From NCBI RefSeq assembly GCF_008692785.1, contig NZ_VXJV01000015.1, positions 1-64,000 of the forward strand: 64,000 nt of DNA. The letters are read 5' to 3'. Shown here piece after piece: positions 1-15,000 of the stretch. Each line of letters starts with the position of its first letter. Position 1 is the first letter of the stretch. The position numbers and the translations under genes were made by a program. Source of the DNA: Salmonella enterica subsp. diarizonae. Lineage in GTDB: Bacteria > Pseudomonadota > Gammaproteobacteria > Enterobacterales > Enterobacteriaceae. The notes beneath the pieces are model-generated. The model was given only the letters and a program-made list of their open reading frames with translations, was not told where the DNA came from and searched no databases.

Positions 1-3000
1 CGTCACCGTCAGCGATGATGACTGCTGCGTGTTCCCCGCACCGTCCACCACCGTCACACTCAGCGTGTAGCTACCATCACTCCAGGCTGCTGACGGACTG
101 AAGCTCCAGCCATCATCCCCCTTCGTGGCCGGATAGGTGTCGGTGGTTCCGTTATGCGCCACGCTGACGGTCACTCCGGTCACATCCGCGTCAATATGCT
201 GCAGAGTGAACTTCGGCTGGGTGTGATTTGTCACGTTATCGCTGCCTGACGCGCCGGTGTCCTCGCCTGCCGCCAGCGCGATCTCCGGCACCTTCAGCGT
301 AGTGTCGATCGTGACAGTAATCGGTAACGAGTTTTTCTGATTACCCGCCGCGTCATTCGCAGTTACCGATATCGTATAGGTGCCATCAGCTAAAGCGGTA
401 TCTGGCGTAAAGAACCAGACGCCATCCGCTCTTTTTTCAGCATTATATGCCATCCCGTTAATATCTATTTGAACGTTAACGATATCACTTTCTAAATTTC
501 CGATAATAAAGGTAGGTTGTTTATCATGCGTAATATTGTCATCTTTAGATCCACTGTTCGAATCTACCGCTAACGAAATAGTGGGTATCTCTTTTATTAA
601 ATCGACTGAGACAACATCACTGGTGTTACCAATTCGATCTGTACTCGATATAGTAAATTTCCCTTCTGATGGATAGGGAATAGCCATACTCCAGTTCCCG
701 TTATCAGGAACGGTTAATGTATATATATTACCCTCGCTATCAGTTATCGTTAATTTTGATTTTGCTTCGCCCGTCCCTTTCATAATGACGAGATCATCGA
801 CAATGTCCGAATATGTTATAGCAGGTGCTACCGGTGCAGCGCGATCGATGAATATTTCACGGATCTCTTCCTTCCTGTTTCCAGCGTTGTCCTCAATACT
901 CAAAGTGATATCGTATTTTCCTTCCGGAAGCTGATCGGTCGATAATGCCCATTGGCCATTAGCCGCAACGACTGTCGTTGCCAATGTGACACCTGCCAGC
1001 ACTAGTGATACTGTCGCGCCAGCCTCCCCCAGACCTCTCATAGTGATAAGGGTATTATTACTCCACCAGTCATTTTGCGACGATGATTTATTGTCATCAA
1101 GTTCACTGGTAAAGTCCTCAATCATCGTATCCACCCAGATAGAATAACTTTTCTCGTTTACATTACCGCCACGGTCTGTAGATTTTATTTTTATCTCCAG
1201 AAGACCTTGAGAGAGATAAACAGAGTTGACTGGCATCTGCCACTCTCCTGTCTGACTAACCCAAACCTGGCCTACGTTTAGCCCATTGATAGTTAAATCC
1301 ATTAAACTATCAGGCTCCGCACTTCCGCGAAAAATTATATTATGAGTAGTATCTGTTATATATATTTTACCATCACTGCCGGTCATCTCCGCTAGTGTAT
1401 GTCCATCAATGGCCTCTATCACCACTGGAGTTTTATTCGATGTATCTATTGAAAAATCTAGTGTTTTAGATGTTGCAGTGTTACCTGCCTTATCGGTAAT
1501 GACATAATAAATACTATGAGAACCGTCACCCAATGGAGCCACAGGTTGATAAACCTGGTTTCTGTCTGTCACAGTGACCGTATCGACTAGCTTACCATCA
1601 ATGTAAATTTGGACACTCTGGTTAAACTCACCGTTGATACTAAACTGAGGTCTGGTTTGACTTGTTACGCCGTCGTTAATATACATACCATTATCAGATC
1701 CTGCTGTCAGCGTAGGAGGTTCAATGTATGTACTGGTATCTATCGTAACAATTAAGCGAGGTGATTCCGCCCTGTTACCAGCGGTATCTTCCGCAACAAC
1801 ACGAATGGAGTATTCACCATCTTTCAGAGAATTATCAAATTGATATGACCATCTTCCATCATCTTGAACGAGGATATTTGCCACAATTTTTTCATCAACA
1901 TAAAAATGGATTGTAGCACCCGCTTCCGCAGTACCAACAAAGGATGGCGTATTATGATTAGTAATCAGATCGTCAACCAAACCTGAGTTACTCGAATCTT
2001 CAAGGGTTATTGTTGGAAATTCGGTTGATGAATCGACATCGACACTGAAATTTTTACTCGCCTGGGTGTTGCCAGCAATGTCAGTAATGCTGAAATGAAT
2101 CTTAAACGTACCATCATCTTGCAGCAATATCGGAGCACGCCAGGAACCATCAGCCTCAACCATGACCACATTGACCAGCTTATTATCGACAAAGATGCTT
2201 ACCTGAGCGCCTGCCTCACCTTGCCCAGCGACTGACAATGCCCGACTATTTGATATAGTCGGTAATGAACCTTCATCAATAGTAAACACAGCAATTTCAG
2301 AATCGATCGTCACTGTCGCAACAGCAGATTCAGTTCGGTTGCCGGCTATATCGGTAGCAACAAATTGCACATGATAGTTACCATCGGCGCTATTCGCTGG
2401 CATGGTATAACTAACATTACCTGCAGAATTAGCTTCTACCGTAGCTTGCAATACATCATTAATATAAACCTGTACTGTTGCTCCAGGTTCGGTCATTGCG
2501 ACTAGCTCTGGCGATTTATCGTTGGTAATGAGATCATATTTATCACCACTATTACTATCTCGGCTTAAAGAAATAGCACTGATTTTGATCTGAGTGTCAT
2601 ATTCTACTAAAAGTTCTGTTTGTTGACTATTGCCCGCTTTATCTACTGACTCAACAACAAAGATATTATTACCGTTACTCAGATCTAACTCTGCACTCCA
2701 ATGCCCATCATTTCCTACTTCAAAAGTAGTAACCACGACTCCTCCCTGAGTTTTAATAGTTAAGGTACTTCCTGCCTCCGCAGTACCATCTATATTTACA
2801 TGTGATTTATTGGTGATCCAGTCTCCCAGTTTACCCGAATCATCAACTTCTCGCAGTGTAACTGTCAACGGAGCAATTACCGTATCTAACGTTATTTCTT
2901 GAGGACCAAACTCTTTAACATTTCCTGCAATGTCTTCAACTTTGAACGTTAATACGTAATTACCATCATTCCCTAAAGTAGGTAATATAACGCCCCAATG

Positions 3001-6000
3001 CCCGCCTGTAGTAGTATAAGCAGCAGCCTTTTCAACCCCATTAACAAAAACCGTAATTTTACTGTTTGGTTCGCTTGTGCCACTAATCTCCGGCGTTACA
3101 GTATTAATATATTTGTCTTCATGTATCCCAGATATATGCCATTCAAGGTCAGCGACCTGAGTATCAATAACGAGGCTAACGGCTGCTGAGCGAATTTCTT
3201 CATTGACGCGTGGATTTAATATACCAACTTCCACAACGTACGTCCCGTCAGGCTGTTCCTGCATCTGGAAGGCATATCGACCTGCGGTATCCGATGTTGC
3301 CTCGCCAACTTTCTTACCGTCGATATAAATGCTGACAATAGTATTGGGTAATGTGCTCCCAATAAGAGTCGGCGTTTTATCGTTAGTAATAAAATCCCCC
3401 AATGCCCCGCTATCACTATCATCACTTAGCTTAATCGTAGGAGGGGTTACATCAATAACAGGTATTACGACTGGAAAGTCGACTTGTGACGATTCATTAC
3501 CCGCTTTATCTTTGGCAACGATACTAATGACATAAGAACCTGGTGTTAATATTGATGGGGGAGTCCAACTCCATTCGCCATTCGAATTCGCATTGGCTGA
3601 GCCGATAACTTTGCCATCCCACTGGATCATAATAGTTGAAAATGCTTCTGCGATACCCTTGAACTCAGGTCGCAGGCTGGTAGCTTCATGCATATCATCA
3701 ATTGATGAATCCGTAAGCTGAATTGTTGGATCGGGCGTTACCGTATCGATAGTAAATCTATCTTGCGCCTCCGCCGTATTTCCTGCAACGTCTGTTGAGA
3801 CAACTTTAATTGTGTAGATACCATCTGCCAGGGCATCTGGCGTCATACTCCAGTTACCATCAACACCAACCGTGACCAGTTTTTTCAGCACCTCATGACC
3901 TGATGTATCATCGATAATGGTAATAACAAGCTTTGCATCCGGTTCCGCAGTACCGCCGAATTTAGGACTTTTTCTGTTAGTGAGATTATCACTATTAGAA
4001 CTTCCCGTATCTGATGTGGGATCCATTCGAACACTAACACTTGTTGCCGTATCAATGGTAAATGGTAGTTTCGTCTCGGATATATTACCTGCAAGATCTC
4101 TGAAGACGACAACCGCTTCGTAGACACCATCTTTTAGCGCCACAGGAACCTGGAATGTCCCGGTGTTACTGCCATCCAGAGTAATAGGATAAGAGACACC
4201 GTTAATTTTTATCGTAACAGTGTCAATATCGGTAGGAATATCACTAATAATGAAACGTGGTTTAGTGACATTGGTAATATTATCTACAGCGCTTTCACCG
4301 GAGTCATCGGCATCCAACAAATCGACATCAGGCACAGGTACAGTCGTATCTATAGTGAACGATATCTCCTGGTTAATAGTATTGCCAGCAATATCTTCAG
4401 CAGTGACCTCTAGTTTATAATGTCCATCAAGTAATGGTATTTCGGGAGTGTATATCCACTTATTACCCATCCCTTTGTTGAGAGTCGTGACGTTCCCATT
4501 TAACGTCACCGTTACAACCTGTAGCGATTCTCTGGCTGAGATTTCAAAACGCGGCGATGTAATATTGGTTATACGGTCTGCCGCGTCATTCCCTGTATCA
4601 TCCAGCATGGTAATGTTAAGGCCATCAACATGTGTATCCACCGTAAATGCAAGACTGGAATTAGCCGTATTTCCTGCCCGATCCGTTGCCTGCACATGGA
4701 GTACATAATGACCTTCTAATAGAGCGCTACCCGCCGTAAAGTCCCACTGTCCGGCTGCATTCTTACTTGCCGGGCTCCAGTTAACACCGTCGAAAGAAAC
4801 CAATACTTTGGTCACATCATCAGGTGTTACAATATTAAACGATGGACGAGCAACATTAGTGATTCTATCGCTATCATTAACACCACTATCGGTTGTTAAT
4901 GAAACCCTGTCAATTTGTACCTGGGTATCTATTTCAACCTGCAGTTCAGCTGATGTTTTTGTATTACCCGCAATATCTGTCACTGTAACAGTAAGCGTAT
5001 GATGACCATCTGTCAGCGGCTTATCTGGTGTAAATGTTAATTTAGCGCCATTATTTTCGATGATATAATCCCGACCATCAAGATGAATAACGATATGTGA
5101 CACATCATTATCCACATTGCCAATAATAAATGTCGGCTTATTAATATTAGTAATATTGTCATTACTGTCATCGCCAGTATCCTGCGTAGGGTCAAGCACA
5201 ATATTTGGCTCACGCAGCGTGGTATCAACCGTAAAATTAAGCGTTTGTTGTGCAACGTTACCGGCAACATCGACAACTTCCACTAATAGTGAATGTTGAC
5301 CATCAGGTAATGCAGTTCCTACATTAAATTCCCAGTGTCCTTCAACACTCTGCGCTAAATCAATCCAATTACCCGTATTATCGATTTTAACGCGTACCTG
5401 TACAGTATCATTGGCAGCCACAATTTCAAACTGCGGCTTGTTTACGTTGGTTATATTATCTGAAGAGCTATCACCGCTATCTGTTAATAGCGTTACGCTA
5501 TTAATTTCGGCTCTCGTATCTACCATTATAGATAACGGTTGAGATGTCGCTATATTCCCTGCTTTATCCTCAATAGTAACGCTCACATTATAAGAACCAT
5601 CAGGAATCGCATTATCCGGTCTGAACTCCCATGTCCCCCCCACTTTAGTAGCGTTATAAGTATTGGTACCAATAGTTACCATTACCTTAATAACATCGGC
5701 ATCAACATTGCCAATAACAAAAGTGGGCCGTGAAATATTCGTAATATGGTCGGAAGTATTCGCTCCAGTATCCTGTCCGGCCCCCAAAGCAATTGTCGGA
5801 ATCTGTAAGTGAGTATCGATATTAAAGACTAAATCTTTGCTCGCAACGTTACCTGCTGTATCTGTAGCCTCGATACGAAGCGTATGTTGCCCATCAGTCA
5901 GATTATTTGTGCTTGCAAAAATCCACTGTCCATCCGCATTTCGCCGTATCGGAATCCAGGTTGTGCCGCCATCAAGAGTAGCGCGCATCTGGGCAACATC

Positions 6001-9000
6001 CGCAGGAACCTCAACTCTGAATGATGGTTTAGCGTTATTCGTTAATTGATCACCGAGAACGCCAGTGTCATTAAGCAACACGATATTGTTGATAGTGGTC
6101 GTAGTATCAATACGGACATCTAATTGCGCAGATTCTTTTACATTCCCCGCCCGATCTTCTACAACAACAGCTAATTGATATAAGCCATCCGCCCAACTCA
6201 CAGAAGGACTGAAACTCCATTTACCATTGTTAAATACCGCCGCTTCCTCATGAGAGCTACCGTTATGAGTAACCCTGACCATAACGTGCAAGGCATCAGA
6301 ATCAATATGGCTCAAGTCAAATACCGGATGATCGTGGTTAGTAAGCTGATCGCCAACCACGCCGCTGTCTTCGCCATTAGCCAACGCAATTACCGGGGTA
6401 CTCAACGTACTATCTATCGTTACCGTTAAAGGAGCGGATGTCGTTTTGTTACCCGCCGTATCAGTTACCGTCACGGTCAATTTATAACTACCATCGTTTA
6501 ATGCCGCGTCAGGTCGATAACGCCATCCATCAGCCGATTCGGTTAAAATAATGTTTTTAAATGTACCGTTATGCTCAATCTGTAATTCAACTCTTTGGAC
6601 ATCATTATCGATATGACCCAAAACAAAAACCGGCTGAGTTAAACTGGTCAGATTATCATTCTTACTTTGCCCGGTATCCTGATCTGGCGCTAATTCAATG
6701 GTTGGCGTTGACAGCGTGGTGTCGATGGTGAAGCCCAGCGTCCGCGTCGCCGTATTGCCCGCAATATCGGTCGCCTCCACCGTCAGCACGTGCGCGCCTT
6801 CGGTCACATCGGACGACCAGGCATAACTCCAGACGCCTGCCGATGCCTTCGTCGCATCCATCCACGTCTTACCCCCGTCCAGGCTCACCCGCACCCTGTT
6901 CACATCCTCCGGCACCGTCACCCGGAACTCCGGTCGCACATCGTTGGTCAGGTTATCTGCCGGCTCGCCGCTGTCATTCACCAGCTCAATACGGTCAATC
7001 GCCGTCTGTGTGTCCACCTTCACGTCCAGAGGCGCTGAATGACGGATATTGCCCGCTTCATCCTCCACCGTCACCTTCAGCGTGTAGCTCCCGTCCGTCC
7101 ATGCCGCCGCCGGCGTGAAGATCCATCCGCCCGCGCCCTGTAACACGTCAAACGTCTCGGTCCTTCCTCCGTGCTCCACGCTCACTGTCACTCTCACCAC
7201 ATCGGCATCGATATCCTGCAGCGTGAACGACGGCTGCGCGCGGCTGGTCAGACCGTCTCCCGGCACGCCCGTGTCATCCGCGCTGTTCAGCGTGATGACC
7301 GGCTCCGACAGCCTCGTGTCAATCCTGAAGTCCAGGGTCTTCGTCGCCGTGTTGCCCGCCGCATCGGTCACCTCCACCGTCAGCACGTGCTTACCCTCGC
7401 CCACGTCTGACGGCCAGCTGTAGTTCCATTCCCCTTTCGTTGCTCCCGCCGTCGCGTTCACCCAGTCGCCGCTGCCGTCCAGGCTCAGGCGTACCACGGT
7501 CACATCCTCCGGCACCGTCACCCGGAACTGCGGGCGCATCTCGTTGGTCAGGTTGTCATCCGGGACGCCGTTGTCATTGACCAGCTCAATACGATTAATT
7601 GACGTATGTGTGTCCACCTTCACGTCCAGCGGCGTGGAATAACGGATATTTCCCGCATTGTCCTCCACTTTCACCGTCAGCGTGTAGCTCCCGTCCGTCC
7701 ACGCGCTGTCCGGCGTAAAGTGCCACCGGCCACCGGTCTGGGTCAGCTCCACCTCCCGGCTGCTGCCGTCATGCGCGATCTGTACCGTCACCCGGTTCGC
7801 ATCAGGATCGATATTTTCGATGGTAAAGCCCGGCGACCTGACGCTGGTGACGTTATCTCCCCTGTTGCCGCTGTCATCCGCGCTGTCCAGCGTGATGACC
7901 GGCACCGACAGGGTGGTGTCAATGGTAAACTCCAGCGTCCGCGTCGCCGTGTTGCCCGCCGCATCCGTCGCCTCCACCGTCAGCGTGTGTTTACCCTCGC
8001 CCACGTCGCCCGGCCAGTTGTATTCCCAGACCCCGGCGGCATTCTTCGTCGCGTTCACCCAGTTCGTATCGCCGTCCAGACTCAGACGAACCGTATTCAC
8101 ATCCCCCGGTGTCGTCACCCGGAACTCCGGGCGCATGGCGTTGGTCAGGTTATCGCCGGAAATTCCGTGGTCGTTCACCAGCTCGATGCCATCAATGGCC
8201 GTCTGCGTGTCCACCGTTACCGTCAGCGGCGCAGACTGGCGAATGTTCCCCGCCTCGTCTTCCACTTTTACCGTCAGCGTGTACTGACCGTCCGCCCAGT
8301 CGCCCGCCGGGGTGAAACTCCAGCGTCCGTTCGCACCCTGCGTCGCCTTCAGCACCTCCCTGGTGCTGCCATACTGAACTTCCACCGTGACATGACGCGC
8401 ATCGTTATCAATGTTGTCCAGTAAGAACGTCGGCCTGTTCACCCGGGTCAGTTCATCCCCCCTGACGCCGCTGTCATCCGCGCTGTCCAGCGCAATGAGC
8501 GGTACTGACAGCGTGGTGTCGACGGTGAAGCTCATCGTCTCTTTTACCGTGTTGCCCGCCACATCGGTGGCCTCCACCGTCAGCGTGTGCGCCCCTTCGG
8601 TCACATCCGTCAGCCAGCTGTAGTCCCAGACGCCGGCGGAAGTTCTCTTCGCATCCACCCACGTCTTGCCACCGTCGATGCTCAGGCGTACCGCGTTCAC
8701 ATCATCCGGCACCGTCACCCGGAAGTGCGGGCGCACCGCATTGGTCAGGTTGTCGTCCGGAATGCCGGTGTCGTTAACCAGCGCAATACTGTTAATGGCT
8801 GTCTGCGTGTCCACCGTCACCGTCAGCGGGGCGGAATGGCTGACGTTCCCGGCTTTATCTTCCACCGTCACCGTCAGCGTGTAGCCGCCGTCACCCCACG
8901 GCGCTGTCGGCGTAAAGCTCCATCCGCTTGCGCCCTTAATCGCGTCAAATGTGCTTGTCACCCCTCCATGTTCCACGCTCACCATCACGGAGACAGCATC

Positions 9001-12000
9001 TACATCAATATGTTGTAGAATAAACTTAGGTTGGGTACGGTGGGTCAGCTCATCACCCTGAGTGCCGGTATCATCCTTACTATCTAACTCAATAGTCGGT
9101 ATCGATAAGGTGGTATCGATAGTAAATTCCAGCATCTGCGTGATGGTGTTGCCCGCCTTGTCGGTCGCCTCCACCTGCAGCGTATATTTCCCATCCTTCA
9201 CGTCATCTGGCCAGGTATAATCCCAGGTCCCTGCCGCGCCCTGCATTGCCTTAACCCATGTCGCGCCACCGTCGATGCTCAGGCGTACCGAATTCACATC
9301 TTCCGGCACCGTTACACGGAACTGCGGGTGGATGTCATTGGTCATATTATCGCCAACGACGCCGCTGTCATTAACCAGTTCGATCTTATTGATCGTGATG
9401 TCGGTATCGACTGTGACCGACAGTGGCGCAGAGTAGCGAATATTACCCGCCTCATCTTCCACTTTCACTGTCAGTGTATAGCGACCATCACCCCAGACGT
9501 TGTCCGGCGTGAAATGCCAGCGGCCATCCGTGCCTCGGGTTGCCGTCAATACCTCCTTGATGCTGCCATGCTGGATTTCTACCGTGACGAAGCGCGCATC
9601 TGAGTCAATATTGCCCAGTAAAAATGTCGGTTTATTAACGTTGGTCAGATCATCGCCTTTGGTTCCGCTGTCATCCGCGTTGTCCAGCGTGATGGTCGGG
9701 ACCAACAGGGTGGTGTCAACGGTAAAGTCCAGCGTCCGTGTCGCCGTGTTGCCCGCCACGTCGGTGACTTTCACCGTCAGCGTGTGTACGCCGTCAGTGA
9801 TGTCTGTTGTCCAGTTGTAATCCCAGACACCTGCCGACGTTTTATTCGCATCCACCCACGTCTTGCCGCCGTCAATGCTCAGACGTACCGCGTTCACATC
9901 TTCCGGCACCTCTATCCGGAACTCCGGACGCAGAGCGTTGGTCAGGTTGTCATCCGGCACGCCGGTATCATTGACCAGTACAATGTTGTTAATCTCCGTC
10001 TGCGTGTCGATGGTCACTGCCAGTGGCGCTGAGTGGCGGATATTCCCCGCGTCGTCTTCCACCGTCACTGTCAGCGTGTAGCGGCCATCCGTCCACGCAC
10101 TGTCCGGCGTGAACGTCCATCCTCCTCCGTTTTTGGTCAGCGCCACCTCTTCACTTTTGCCATCATGCGTAACCGTCACCACCACCCGGCTCGCATCCGT
10201 ATCAATGCCGTTGATAGTAAAACCAGGCGTTTTTTCGTTGGTGATATTGTCGCCAGCCACACCACTGTCATTCGCGGTATCCAGCGTGATGGTCGGTACC
10301 GACAGGGTCGTGTCAACGGTAAAGTTCAGCGTCCGCGTCGCCGTGTTCCCTGCGATATCGGTCGCTTCCACCGTCAGCGTGTGTACACCCTCAGTGATGT
10401 CTGTTGTCCAGCTATAATCCCAGACACCTGCCGACGTTTTCTTCGCATCCACCCACGTCTTGCCGCCGTCAATACTCAGGCGTACCGCATTCACATCTTC
10501 CGGCACCGTCACCCGGAACTCCGGACGCAGAGCGTTGGTCAGATTGTCATCCGGCATACCGGTATCATTGACCAGTACAAGGTTGTTAATCTCCGTCTGC
10601 GTGTCGATGGTCACTGCCAGTGGCGCGGACTGGCTGACGTTCCCGGCTCTGTCCTCAACTTTCACCGTCAGCGTGTAATTGCCATCCACCCAGTTACTGG
10701 CCGGCGTAAAGTGCCACTGCCCCCCGATCTGGGTCAGTTCCACCTCCTGGTTCGTGCCATTATGCGTAACCTGTACTGCCACCCGGATCGCATCCGCATC
10801 AATGCCGTTGATAGTAAAACCAGGTGTTTTTTCGTTGGTGATATTGTCGCCAGCCACACCACTGTCATTCGCGGTATCCAGCGTGATGGTCGGTACTGAC
10901 AGGGTGGCGTCAACAATAAATTCAAGTGTCTGCGTCGCCTTATTGCCAGCAGCGTCGATCGCTTCCACCATCAGGGTATATTTACCGTCACCCACATCCG
11001 TGGGCCAGTTGTAATTCCAGATCCCTTTTACTGCACTCTGAGTAGCGTTACCCCATGTCGTGCCGCCATCGATGCTCAGGCGTACAACGTTGACATCTTC
11101 CGGCACTGTCACCCGGAAATGCGGATGAACATTGTTAGTCATCTTGTCACCGACAATACCGCTGTCATTGACCAGCACAATACTGCTAATAACAGTCTGT
11201 GTATCCACCGTTACCGTCAGCGGCGAGGATTGGCTCATATTTCCTGCCTTATCCTCAACTTTTACCGTCAGGGTGTAGTTGCCATCCGTCCAGTCACTGT
11301 CTGGTGTAAAGTGCCACCGACCGCTAACCTGGGTCAGCGCCAACTCCTTACTCTTACCGTTGTGTGTAACCACCACCATTACCTGACTCGCATCCGCGTC
11401 GATGCCGTTAATCGTAAAACCAGGCGTTTTTTCGTTGGTGATATTGTCGCCAGCCACACCACTGTCATCCACAGCATCCAGCGTGATGGTCGGCGTCGAT
11501 AGTGTGGTGTCGATGATAAATTCAAGCATCTGCGTCGCTTTGTTTCCCGCGATATCGGTAGCTTCCACCGTCAGCGTATGCTTTCCTTCGGTTACATCGT
11601 CTGGCCAGATGTATTCCCAGTCCCCAGAGGCACTCTGAGTTGCATTGCCCCAGGTTTTACCGTCATTCAGGCTCAGACGGACAACATTAACATCCCCCGG
11701 CACCGTCACACGAAAATGCGGGCGAACCTCATTAGTCAGATTATCGCCAATAAAACTGCTATCATTGACCAAAACGATGCTGTCAATAGTGACGTGTGTA
11801 TCCACATTCACCGTCAGCGGCGCTGAGTGGCTAACGTTTCCGGCCTTATCTGTCACCGTCACACTCAACGTATAAGCGCCATCCGTCCAGTCACTGGCCG
11901 GTGTAAAACGCCATCCGCCAGCTCCGTTGGTCGCTGCAAATGTGGTTGTCGTCCCACCATGATTCACACTTACCATTACTGAAGCAGCATCCGGGTCGAC

Positions 12001-15000
12001 ATCTTTCAGGATAAATGTCGGCTGAGAGCGATTAGTCAGGTTATCACCCTGTACGCCAGTATCATCCGGGCCATCCAGTTCAATGGTTGGCGTTGACAGC
12101 GTGGTGTCGATGGTGAAATCCAGCGTCCGCGTCGCCGTATTGCCCGCAATATCGGTCGCCTCCACCGTCAGCACGTGCGCGCCTTCGGTCACATCGGACG
12201 ACCAGGTATAACTCCAGACGCCTGCCGATGCCTTCGTCGCATCCATCCACGTCTTACCCCCGTCCAGGCTCACCCGCACCCTGTTCACATCCTCCGGCAC
12301 CGTCACCCGGAACTCCGGTCGCACATCGTTGGTCAGGTTATCTGCCGGCTCACCGCTGTCATTCACCAGCTCAATACGGTCAATCGCCGTCTGTGTGTCC
12401 ACCTTCACGTCCAGAGGCGCTGAATGACGGATATTGCCCGCTTCGTCCTCCACCGTCACCTTCAGCGTGTAGCTCCCGTCCGTCCATGCCGCCGCCGGCG
12501 TGAAGATCCATCCGCCCGCGCCCTGTAACACGTCAAACGTCTCGGTCCTTCCTCCGTGCTCCACGCTCACTGTCACTCTCACCACATCGGCATCGATATC
12601 CTGCAGCGTGAACGACGGCTGCGCGCGGCTGGTCAGACCGTCTCCCGGCACGCCCGTGTCATCCGCGCTGTTCAGCGTGATGACCGGCTCCGACAGCCTC
12701 GTGTCAATCCTGAAGTCCAGGGTCTTCGTCGCCGTGTTGCCCGCCGCATCGGTCACCTCCACCGTCAGCACGTGCTTACCCTCGCCCACGTCTGACGGCC
12801 AGCTGTAGTTCCATTCCCCTTTCGTTGCTCCCGCCGTCGCGTTCACCCAGTCGCCGCTGCCGTCCAGGCTCAGGCGTACCACGGTCACATCCTCCGGCAC
12901 CGTCACCCGGAACTGCGGGCGCATCTCGTTGGTCAGGTTGTCATCCGGGACGCCGTTGTCATTGACCAGCTCAATATGATTAATTGACGTATGTGTGTCC
13001 ACCTTCACGTCCAGCGGCGTGGAATAACGGATATTTCCCGCATTGTCCTCCACTTTCACCGTCAGCGTGTAGCTCCCGTCCGTCCACGCGCTGTCCGGCG
13101 TAAAGTGCCACCGGCCACCGGTCTGGGTCAGCTCCACCTCCCGGCTGCTGCCGTCATGCGCGATCTGTACCGTCACCCGGTTCGCATCAGGATCGATATT
13201 TTCGATGGTAAAGCCCGGCGACCTGACGCTGGTGACGTTATCTCCCCTGTTGCCGCTGTCATCCGCACTGTCCAGCGTGATGACCGGCACCGACAGGGTG
13301 GTGTCAATGGTAAACTCCAGCGTCCGCGTCGCCGTGTTGCCCGCCGCATCCGTCGCCTCCACCGTCAGCGTGTGTTTACCCTCGCCCACGTCGCCCGGCC
13401 AGTTGTATTCCCAGACCCCGGCGGCATTCTTCGTCGCGTTCACCCAGTTCGTATCGCCGTCCAGACTCAGACGAACCGTATTCACATCCCCCGGTGTCGT
13501 CACCCGGAACTCCGGGCGCAGGGCGTTGGTCAGGTTATCGCCGGAAATTCCGTGGTCGTTCACCAGCTCGATGCCATCAATGGCCGTCTGCGTGTCCACC
13601 GTTACCGTCAGCGGCGCAGACTGGCGAATGTTCCCCGCCTCGTCTTCCACTTTTACCGTCAGCGTGTACTGACCGTCCGCCCAGTCGCCCGCCGGGGTGA
13701 AACTCCAGCGTCCGTTCGCACCCTGCGTCGCCTTCAGCACCTCCCTGGTGCTGCCATGCTGAACTTCCACCGTGACATGACGCGCATCGTTATCAATGTT
13801 GTCCAGTAAGAACGTCGGCCTGTTCACCCGGGTCAGTTCATCCCCCCTGACGCCGCTGTCATCCGCGCTGTCCAGCGCAATGAGCGGTACTGACAGCGTG
13901 GTGTCGACGGTGAAGCCCATCGTCTCTTTTACCGTGTTGCCCGCCACATCGGTGGCCTCCACCGTCAGCGTGTGCACCCCTTCGGTCACATCCGTCAGCC
14001 AGCTGTAGTCCCAGACGCCGGCAGAGGTTCTCTTCGCATCCACCCACGTCTTGCCGCCGTCGATACTCAGGCGTACCGCGTTCACATCATCCGGCACCGT
14101 CACCCGGAAGTGCGGGCGCACCGCATTGGTCAGGTTGTCGTCCGGAATGCCGGTGTCGTTAACCAGCGCAATACTGTTAATGGCTGTCTGCGTGTCCACC
14201 GTCACCGTCAGCGGGGCGGAATGGCTGACGTTCCCGGCTTTATCTTCCACCGTCACCGTCAGCGTGTAGCTGCCGTCACCCCACGGCGCTGTCGGCGTAA
14301 AGCTCCACTGCCCCCCGCTTTTGGTCAGCGCTACCTCTTCACTCTTGCCATCATGCGTTACTTGCACCACCACCCGGCTCGCATCGACATCAATATTACC
14401 GAGGATAAAGCCTGGCTTTTTCGCGTTGGTGAGATTATCGCCAGTAATACCACTGTCATCCTTATGGTCCAGTGCAATGGTCGGCGTTGTCAGCGTGGTA
14501 TCAATGGTAAATTCCAGCATCCGCGTGATGGTGTTGCCTGCCTTGTCGGTCGCCTCCACCTGCAGGGTGTATTTCCCATCCTTCACGTCATCTGGCCAGG
14601 TATAATCCCAGATCCCTGCCGCGCCCTGCGTTGCCTTAACCCATGTCGCGCCACCGTCGATGCTCAGGCGTACCGAATTCACATCTTCCGGCACCGTTAC
14701 ACGGAACTGCGGGTGGATGTCATTGGTCATATTATCGCCAACGACGCCGCTGTCATTAATCAGCTCAACCTTACCAATTGAGATATGTGTATCCACTGTT
14801 ACCGTCAGAGGGGTGGACTGACTTACGTTCCCGGCTTTATCCGTCACCGTCACACTCAGAGTGTAACTGCCGTCCGTCCAGTCGCGATCCGGCGTAAAAC
14901 GCCACCCCCCAGCTTCCTGACTCGCATCAAATACACTTGTCGTACCATCATGCGTCACGCTTACCACAACGCTAGCGACGTCGGCATCAATATGTTGCAG

